A stretch of 30,000 nucleotides of DNA from Nemertoderma westbladi (Eukaryota > Xenacoelomorpha > Nemertodermatida > Nemertodermatidae): positions 1 to 30,000 of the forward strand of contig JAUCBJ010007463.1 of NCBI GenBank assembly GCA_032718475.1, written 5' to 3'. This document shows positions 22,684-30,000 of this stretch, piece by piece (position 1 is the first letter of the stretch; each line of letters opens with the position of its first letter). The position numbers and the translations under genes are program-made. The notes beneath the pieces are model-generated. The model was not told the origin of the DNA and did not search any database. It saw nothing but the letters and a program-made list of their open reading frames with translations.

Positions 22684-23566
22684 TTAAGAATGCTGTGCCG
22701 GCTTGTCGACAAAATTGCACCGCCACAACTCCCTATCACCCATGACATTTGCTAGATCATCCGCATCTTCAAGGCCAGTGTCCTTTAAGATGCGTCTCAA
22801 GAAAGTAATGGGCTGTCCACCATGCTTATTCACTCCATGAGGCTGCCAAAGTACAAGATTATGCACTGGCTGGTCGTCACGGCGAAAGTAATGTCCTGCA
22901 AAGCGGAGGCGATTTTGTTCTAGTGTCAAGCTTGGGGGAACCAATGAGACACCTCCAATGTTATATAGTGTCTGGTTGGAGATGTGTGCGTTGAACTTGA
23001 CACAATGAACCCGGCGTAGCATTCTTGTGAATGTGCCATCCAGAGATTTGGTGTCCTCAGCAGTTAGAGCCCAGCATGGACTCCCTTAGAGTACTGGAAC
23101 TACAGCTGCTCTAAATAATCGGACCTTAAGTTTCCGATTAATTCTCGGTGACTTCCAAATCCTGGAAAGCCTATTCAAGGCTGCCCATGCCTTTCCCTTA
23201 CGTATTCGAAGGTCCTCACCTGACTTCCGGATCCATGATTCCAGGTAACAGAAGTCATCCACATGCTCAAGCATACCATCTTTTGAGCTTATGCTCATCC
23301 GATCAGAGACGTGCTGAGGTCTTTCAAAGTTAACTGTCAAAATTTTGGTCTTTCTGGAGTTAATAAAAAGACCAACAAGAAGTAGCATGTTCTAATGAGC
23401 TGAGGAGCCGTTGGACTCCCTCTAGTGATTCTGAGAGTACTCCTAAGTCACCAGCAAAGTCTAGATCAGTTAGGTACTTGGCAGGATTTCCTCGACTTCT
23501 GGAGCCAGTAGGTGGAGTTATCATCACCCCATCATCATTATGATGATCTAAGGATGATGCTAGCAC
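22684..23566 (-). pseudogene. LINE reverse transcriptase, C-terminal part, disrupted
   Basis: Three open pieces (23566-23360, 23388-23086 and 23022-22684) form one RT tail after frameshifts and a stop near 23085. The catalytic box, normally FADD, reads DFAGDLGVL, so the second metal-binding Asp is Gly. Downstream motifs are GLFINSRKTK, DDFCYLESWI (usually YLGS), AALNRLSRIWKS and KVRLFRAA, then LRFAGHYFRRDDQP and DLANVMGDRELWR. Substitution and frameshifts both argue that it is dead. Confidence 0.83.
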
Positions 23567-24350
23567 GCAGACTAAATCTTACCTTGACCACAATAAGGCG
23601 GTGATCACTGGAGAAGGGTCGTAGTGTAAATGCATTACAGTCTTGTATAGACCTCATGTATTTCCTACGAAGCAGGATATGGTCTATCTGGGACTTGTGA
23701 CCACTGGGTCCACTATGAGTCCATAGCTTTCCAGTTCGCTTCTTGAACTGGGTTCCAGCCGAAAACAATCCATTTCCAGAGATAAAATCCTGAAGATGGA
23801 CGGAATTTCGGTTAACACTATTGCTATAGACCCAGGCCGATGTAGGTGATTGATGCAGACTTGCATTAAAGTCTCCCAGGAATGTTAAGAATGCATGCTG
23901 ATCCACTCCATCAGTAGCTGCTTGCAGATTCTGGTAGAAATTTTCCACCTCCTCTACAGGGGCAACACTAGTTGGAGAGTAGCATACAATCAGAACCACC
24001 TTAGGAAACTTCTTAGCCAGCCTTCCAGAACATGAGAAGTGGCAACGGATGATGCGGTTAGAGATTTGGTCTATTTTGTCCAATGCTGCATGTGCAGTTG
24101 GATTCATCAATAGACCAATTCCACCATTGCCACTATCATCTGCTGAAGCGAGGGCGAGTCGCCAACCGCCCCCCATGTCCTTAATCAGAACCTCATCAGT
24201 CTGTCCAGTCTGCATTCGGTGCTCTTGAACACCCACTGCACTAAGAGAAAGCTTATCTGCCAAGGCAGTCAGCTCACCTTGTCGCATTGGGGACCCGAGT
24301 GTTAGGGTGTTTACTGAGGCTAGTCTAGTGACTTGCCTCAGATTCACCAA
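23538..24350 (-). pseudogene. LINE AP-like endonuclease domain
   Basis: It is a 270-codon open stretch. Endonuclease/exonuclease/phosphatase motifs in order are SVNTLTLGS, VGVQEHRM (catalytic Glu), GGIGLLMN, VLIVCYSPT, FLGDFNASL (catalytic Asp and Asn), QIDHILLRR and SSDHRLIVVKV (catalytic Asp-His). The domain is complete. In life it would nick target DNA to prime reverse transcription. A TGA separates it from the Pro-rich segment upstream, and the ORF runs out where the RT core is missing. Confidence 0.85.
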
Positions 24351-25017
24351 TGGCTTTGCTGGTCGGGGTGGAACATAAGAGTAGCATCCAACTCCAGAAT
24401 CCCTCTCCCCCTCTCAATCTGGCCTCCCTGGTGACCCAGGGTTTGGGCCAGAAAGGTCATCAGGAAAGGGACTCAAAGAATTGTTTGCCGCTCTCTCTCC
24501 AGTAGGGGGTGAGACAGGCAGCCGGTCAGGAGATAACTGACGCCTGTGAGGCCGATTGTGTCCAGTCATTCCACTGGCCTCTAGTGGCTGGACCTCCGCA
24601 TTACTAATGTAATCCATAGTGGGGGGTTGGGGGGTGCTTTTTTGCCGAGTCAGCTCTCGGGGCAAATACCACACCCTGGTTTGCCAATCCACAGGGTGGG
24701 TGTCGCAGTGGAATCAGATATGAGGCCCATCACCCATATCTACTCTCACGCACATGACCCACCATTGGCTGTGCAGCTCATCTGCTGGGTCATGCCCTGT
24801 ACCCCTGCTGCCAGGTGCAGGTCGCAGTGAAGTGCACTCAGAGTGGACATGAGAACACTCTACTCCTGACCAGCCATTGGTAGATCACCATCTGCCTGGC
24901 CAGGCCATATACCCCTGCAGCCAAGTATATGGGTCCTTAATCCAGGACCACGGGCGTCCTTATCCCAGAACGAAGGGGATCCTAGTTACAGGACCAGATT
25001 TGCCCTAGTAAGAGGGT

Positions 25018-25430
25018 CTATGCAGCTACAGGTGGCACCTCCTTTATGCTGCATGGAGGTGGCAAGTTTTCTTGATCAATGACATAGAATACCTGACCTG
25101 ACCTATCAAAGGCCTTGAAGAAGTCAACAAAGATAACAGCCAGATGCCTGTCTTTCTTTTTTGATAACTCTTCAATTATCCTTCTAAGTGCCAAAATGGG
25201 CTCCATGGTCCCACGACCTTTACGGAACCCATTCTGAGTTCCACGGAGCAGTCTCTCAATGGGATCCCTGATGCGATTTAATATAATTCTATTGTATAGC
25301 TTTGCAGCAATCGAGATCAATGAGATTCCACGAAAAGAACCATATAGAGTGTTAGGTTGCCCTTCTTGGGAACTGGCACCAACTTATTTGTTTTCATTTC
25401 TTGTGGGACTCGTCTAACATGGCCTAGACT
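25018..25430 (-). pseudogene. LINE reverse transcriptase, N-terminal fragment out of place
   Basis: The minus strand of 25430-25080 encodes VPVPKKGNLTL, ISIAAKLYNRIILNRIRD, GTQNGFRKGRGTMEP and AVIFVDFFKAFDR, which are RT motifs 1 to 3 of an RTE-type element. A frameshift lies near 25335. This block lies 5' of the endonuclease copy although in an intact element it follows the endonuclease. After KAFDR the sequence changes to what looks like the 5' region of the next copy. It is either a separate truncated copy or a rearranged piece. Confidence 0.8.
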
Positions 25431-25431
25431 C

Positions 25432-25456
25432 TCTATCTATCTATCTATCTCTATCT
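25432..25456. repeat. (CTAT)n microsatellite
   Basis: About six copies of ctat, slightly interrupted, mark the boundary between the RTE fragment and the upstream region of the CR1-like LINE. Confidence 0.85.
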
Positions 25457-25542
25457 GACAGTTGGTATCAGACTATCTGATAGTTAGCGCCCCATGGGTA
25501 AATCCTTACACCATGGGCCGTTACCTCTCTGACTGACAGCGC

Positions 25543-25686
25543 AACTAGTTTTTATACGTTGGTTGAACTAAGCTACAATGTTTTGGTTGAACTAGTTTTT
25601 TATACGTTGGTTGAACTAAGCTACAATATTTTGGTTGAACTAGTTTCCTTTTCATACGTTGGTTGAACTAAGCTACAATATTTTGT
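25543..25686. repeat. Three 48-52-bp tandem repeats in the LINE 5' region
   Basis: The segment acgttggttgaactaagcta begins at 25556, 25604 and 25656 and is followed each time by caat[ga]ttttg. It is preceded by actagtttt. Tandem 5' repeats in LINEs often carry promoter activity, which is an inference here. Confidence 0.88.
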
Positions 25687-25910
25687 TAGGATAATGTATG
25701 GTTGGGATATTGGTATTGGGCATTTTAATTATTGTATTACTTCTGTCTAGTGCTCTAGATTCTCCGGTAAACAACACTATTTGTCTACGGAGTGTCCCCG
25801 TTCACTTATTTGATCCGACGACTACAATAAAAACTACCCCCCACCCCCACCCCTCACTCTCTCTCTCTACCCCTACCGCCTACCCTACTCAATTCTATTA
25901 AACTAACGCT

Positions 25911-28900
25911 ATGGACAATCTTCACTGTGATTTTTGCTTCTCTGTGTTCACTAATTCAGATTGTAAATTGCATTGTGAGCTTTGTGGCTTCACATATCAC
26001 TCACAATGTGGCACATGTCTCACCCAAAGCGAGGTGGATACCTATTTGAGCACGGTTGGTGGTCTGTGGTGCATTTACTGTTATTTGGAACTGTTTCCTT
26101 TTGGATATGTTAATAGTGATGATGACGATATATTTGGTGATTCGTCTACCCATTGTAATTTAAACTTCGACGACGATCTATCTAATTCTCCATTCAATGA
26201 TATTGATCCTGACATAAATTTAGATAATAACAATATTTCTCGGGGTTATCACACAGCTGATACTTTTAATAAAGAATTCGGTAACTTAGAGAACTCTAAG
26301 TCGTTCTCGGCTTTTCATGTCAATAGCCAAAGCCTACCAACACACAAGTGTGAAATATCAAATTTTTTCCAAACTTTGTCGAGTGATTTCGATGTGTTGA
26401 CATTTTCTGAAACATTTATGAGCACTTCTTCGGACCCCTCAGAAATTACTTTTCCAGGTTATGAGTTGGTCTCACAGGATAGGCGTGACACAAAACGAGG
26501 CGGCACTGCAATTTTCATTCGAGATGAGTTCGATTTTATTGAACGTACTGATTTACGAATATCGGGACCTGAGAATTGCTGGATCGAAGTAAAACGTCCC
26601 CATCCAAATAAACCTCTAATAATAGGATGTATGTATGTTTCCCAAACAGTTGACCGTAATAATTTTATCGATGATTTGGATAACTTACTATCCATGCTAG
26701 CTGATAAAGGCTATGACGTGATCATTACAGGTGACATGAACATCAATTTTAAAAAACCTTGTAATTTAACTCTTAATTACCTTCAAACCATAAACTCAAA
26801 CGGTTTTAAGCAGGTCATTACAAAGCCAACTCGCATTAAAAGTTCTCCACCATCTTTGCTTGACCATGTCATAACCAATATTAATACATCGATATCTAAT
26901 GAGGGTGTTTTCCTAACAGAAATTGCTGATCACTTACCGACATTCGTGATCTTAACAGATTATTCTAATTATTTCAGGCCTGATACTACGAACTTTATTT
27001 ATGATTATTCAAATTTTGATCATACAACATTTTTAGCTGATTTGTCAGACATTGACACGTGGACCTATAATAACGCGAATAATCAGTTAAGAGATCGCTT
27101 TGATATATTTTATTCAAATTTAGATGCAATATGTCAAAAACATGCCCCACGCAAAAAAAATCCAAAAAAACTGGTGCCTCATAAACCCTGGCTTACCCAA
27201 TCACTGGTAAAGTCAATCAATAAAAAAAATAACTTATATGCGAAATACGTTCATAAAGAAACCCCGAAAAACCATTTAATATATAAAACATATAGAAATA
27301 AACTTACAACAATATTAAGGAGCGCGGAACGGGATTATTATACATCACAATTTGATAAAAATAAATCAAATATGCGGAAAACTTGGCGTACTATAAATAC
27401 TGCTCTTGGTCGAACACCGAAAAAATCCATTCCACGTAAAATATCCGTGTCTGATGGTAACATTGAGTCATTGATCACTGAACCAGGTGATATGGCCGAA
27501 ATATTTAATAAATTTTTCACTTCTATAGGTCCTTCTCTCTCCAATGAAATTCCCATATCTCCCCGTTGTCCTCTGCGACATATTAGGCATAAAAAATCGA
27601 ACTCCTTTGCACTTATAAAAACGACACCGGTTGAGGTGCAATATTTTATCTTAGACATAAAAGAAGCCTCAGCTACAAATGATAAATGCCCAATCAAACT
27701 TATAAAGCTGGCTGCTCGTATTTTGAGTGAACATATCTCGGAATTAATAAATATAAGCATTGTAAATGGTTTTTTTCCAAATTCGCTCAAGCAAGCACAA
27801 GTAATACCTGCCTATAAATCTGGTGATCCGCGTTTTACAACTAATTACCGTCCAATCTCACTATTACCAGTTATGAGTAAATTATACGAGCGTATAATAT
27901 GTCCAGCTAGCTTCATATTTAGATAATTACCTCATACTAAATAGTAACCAGTACGGCTTTAGGAAAAAATACACTACGTCGTATGCAATTCTCGATATCG
28001 TAGAAAAGCTGCGTGATTTTCTCGATAATAAATTGTCAGCTTGTACTATTTTCATTGATCTTAAAAAAGCGTTTGACACGCTGGATCACGCCATCCTAAT
28101 CAATAAACTGAAAAGCTATGGAGTCAGGGGGATTCCTTTGCAATTATTTTCTGACTACTTATCTAATCGTGCACAATTTGTAACACTGGATGGATTCAAC
28201 TCATCACTACAACCAATACTTTGTGGAATACCACAGGGATCGATCCTTGGACCGATCTTGTTCCTGATTTATGTAAACGACCTCCCAAACGCCACATCCT
28301 TCTTGACAACCCTTTTTGCTGATGATACAAGTCTAATTAAACATTTAAATAACTTACCAGAATTAATTTCCTCCGTAAACCACGATATAAATGACATTGT
28401 AGATTGGTTAATTGATAATAAACTTTCACTCAATCTCAAGAAAACAGAATATACATTATTCTCTAACTCAACACTCTCCCAGGATTCTCTGCCCAAAGTA
28501 AAAATTAAAGGTGCAGAAATTTCCAAAGTTAGCTACACAAAATACCTTGGAGTTTTAATTGATAGTAAACTTAACTTTAAAGAGCACATAGCTTACATAT
28601 TGAAAAAGATTTCCAAATCTGCAGGAATATTTTATAGGCTTCGAAAAATCTTTCCACTTCATATCTTACGTATGTTGTTCTTTGCACTTATTCATCCATA
28701 TATACAATATGCTATCGTTATCTGGGGTAGCACTTCATCCACGATGTTGAAACCCATACGAGTCGAAGTAAATAAAGTTCTACGAGCAATTACCTTCAGT
28801 CACTGGCAATCATCATCGCTCCCGCTTTACCAACAACTAAATATCCTCCCCTTAGAACAGTTATATAAATATGAGGTTTGTAAAGTAATGTTTGACGTAT

Positions 28901-29137
28901 ATAATAATATTTCCACTCCTCTGACACCGCTATTCCGTAAGGCATCTGAGATCCACTCCCACAACACACGCTTTGCAGCCTCTGGTCTATTTCATCCTCC
29001 TAAAGTCCGTCTGAAGGTTGCTGAGCAATTACTGTCTTTTCAAGGACCCCGACTTTGGAACAGTCTAGCAATCTCTTATAGGGAAATCAAGGGAGAATCT
29101 TAAACTTCTGAAGCATGAATTACTAAAATATGAATAA
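25911..29137 (+). pseudogene. CR1-like LINE ORF: PHD finger, AP endonuclease, reverse transcriptase; two frameshifts
   Basis: The first part (25911-27926, 671 codons) starts with a C4HC3 PHD-type finger: C6-x2-C9-x12-C22-x2-C25-x4-H30-x2-C33-x20-C54-x2-C57. The endonuclease, residues about 132-350, has SETF (E167), GDMN (D275, N277), LLDH (D318) and ADH (D340-H341). RT motif 1 follows (SGDPRFTTNYRPISLLP). Near 27895-27905 the frame shifts by one base and continues through YGFRKK, FIDLKKAFDTLDH, GIPQGSILGPILF, the catalytic LFADDTSLI and KYLGVLIDSKLNF to 29103. A second shift near 29085-29095 moves the family-like tail (KLLKHELLKYE) to another frame, with its stop at 29135-29137. The catalytic residues are intact, so only the indels disable it. 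Its role is target-primed retrotransposition in the nucleus. Confidence 0.88.
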
Positions 29138-29189
29138 TAGCAACTACGGTATAACTGTACGCCTAACTAAAATTGTATGCATGACGCAA

Positions 29190-29395
29190 AAAATATTATT
29201 TATATATATATGTGTGTGTAGGTATGTATGTATGTGTGTGTATATATATTGTATATGTGTATGTGTGTATATGTATATGTGTGTCGTTTGTAATTCATTT
29301 ATATATCATATCATTTGTGTATGTATGAATGTTATATTGGTGTATATATATGTGTATGCGTGTATATTTAATTGCCCCTAGTTGAGTGTATTTCT
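29190..29395. repeat. TG/TA-rich low-complexity sequence
   Basis: Mixed tatatg and tgtgtg runs directly follow the LINE 3' end. They could be the degenerated LINE tail or an independent microsatellite. Confidence 0.8.
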
Positions 29396-29415
29396 AACAT
29401 TTAGAATTTGGGTAA

Positions 29416-30000
29416 TTTTTTCACCCGGGCGCGGGGTCACGTATATATTTATTATTATTAAATATTATTAAAAAAGAATAATATAGAAATATTAAAATAA
29501 TATTATTTTTTATTATATTAGTATTATTATTATTACTGTATATAAATCGTATGTTGTAATAGAGGTGTACGTGCGTGTTTCGTAATATTCATACATAGCT
29601 ATATTTATTATCTGAGTGAGTCTAGCTATATAGGAATATATAAACAGTGCATGTACGTATATACGTGTCTTTAAGTTACCTAACCACCATCTCATTGGTT
29701 AATGTTATAATGATTCCACCTGGGCGCGGGGACACGTATATATTTATTATGTATATAATTGTATGTCGAATTGGATGTGTAAGTGCGCGTTTGTAATATA
29801 TACTTAATATATGAATGAGTTGAATATATATAACTGTGTGTATGTATATATATATATATATATGTGTGTGTCTTCACGTTACCTAAGTACCATGTCACTT
29901 GTAAATGTTTCCACCCGAGCGCGGGGTCACGTATATTATTGTATAAAGACTCATGAAGGTGCCTTAGAGTAACCTACCAACCATGTCATTGGTTATGTTT
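29416..30000. repeat. Longer satellite, three partial units
   Basis: Units start at about 29416, 29713 and 29908 with cacc[c/t]g[g/a]gcgcgggg followed by tcacgtatat or acacgtatat. Each ends with a segment like ttacctaa[c/g][c/t]accat[c/g]tca then ttggtt. Unit lengths are about 297 and 195 bp, the difference lying in AT/TG-rich interiors. The array runs off the right edge. Confidence 0.8.

Larger units (their letters stand above)
22628..25017 (-). mobile_element. RTE-like non-LTR retrotransposon, decayed, RT core deleted
   Basis: In transcript direction the order is a G+C-rich 5' region (25017-24700), a Pro-rich N-terminal reading frame (24692-24414), an AP-type endonuclease (24350-23560), a break, the C-terminal part of the RT (23560-22684) and a short 3' UTR ending in gatactagtagtag. 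The RT fingers and palm start are missing at the endonuclease/RT junction. Several stops and frameshifts make it non-autonomous. C-terminal motifs such as LRFAGHYFRRD and LWQPHG are typical of RTE-type elements of marine invertebrates. Confidence 0.85.
25457..29200 (+). mobile_element. CR1-like LINE, nearly full length
   Basis: It consists of a 5' region with internal tandem repeats, a long ORF (PHD finger, endonuclease, RT) from 25911 to 29137 and a 3' end that runs into TATA/TG-rich sequence. Only two frameshifts interrupt the ORF, so the insertion is younger than the RTE-like copies next door. The exact ends are uncertain because no clear target duplication was identified. Confidence 0.8.

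Noticed and set aside
25698-25901. Short ORF starting MVGILVLGILIIVLLL, a possible secreted peptide
   Set aside because: It lies in the 5' region of the CR1-like LINE and half of it is a CT-rich low-complexity run. It is probably chance.
29513-29898. Two minus-strand open frames near the right edge
   Set aside because: They are low-complexity Tyr/Ile/Thr-rich translations of the AT-rich satellite.

Overview
This is animal (metazoan) genomic DNA, AT-rich, with short spliceosomal introns (about 180-680 bp), non-LTR retrotransposons and many tandem repeats. A TRIM-type B-box gene, a PARP-type domain, a 33-repeat cadherin and LINEs of RTE-like and CR1-like type fit a marine invertebrate. I cannot name the phylum from the sequence.

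Left part (1-8200). A minus-strand, eight-exon gene can be assembled from 4159 down to 355. All its exon phases match, and the exons total 1632 bp, exactly 544 codons. In order it encodes a B-box zinc finger, a TRIM coiled coil, a filamin-type Ig repeat and a degenerate PARP ADP-ribosyltransferase domain. No start codon or RING exon was found. The gene ends within 30 bp of a 17-bp satellite (1-328) and carries a hairpin, MITE-like element in one intron. Upstream of it lie a 22-bp minisatellite of about 43 copies with higher-order structure (4969-5910) and an AT-rich intergenic region.

Centre (8194-21061). A plus-strand giant cadherin gene has a TATA box, a small first exon (8317-8987), one 442-bp intron containing a 30-bp minisatellite, and a second exon of 11.4 kb (9430-20860). 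Together they encode 4033 aa: a signal peptide, about 33 EC repeats, a membrane-proximal region with an RRRRS site, one membrane span and a short Lys/Pro-rich tail ending in half of a WW-like motif. A polyadenylation signal follows at 21056. The TRIM-PARP gene and the cadherin gene are head to head.

Right part (21105-30000) is mostly mobile DNA. A decayed RTE-like LINE occurs as a short plus-strand 3' end (21105-21395), a minus-strand copy lacking the RT core (22628-25017) and a separate RT piece (25080-25430). A smaller fragment sits at 7665-7745. Between the opposed copies is an uninterrupted 788-bp (TAG)n array. A nearly full-length plus-strand CR1-like LINE (about 25457-29200) follows, with a PHD finger, endonuclease and RT in one ORF broken by two frameshifts. 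The window ends in TG/TA low-complexity DNA and a longer satellite that shares a CCCGGG-centred core with the 22-bp minisatellite.

The most unusual items are the TRIM-filamin-PARP gene with a damaged NAD site, and the cadherin's cysteine pairs, which fall only in even-numbered EC repeats.
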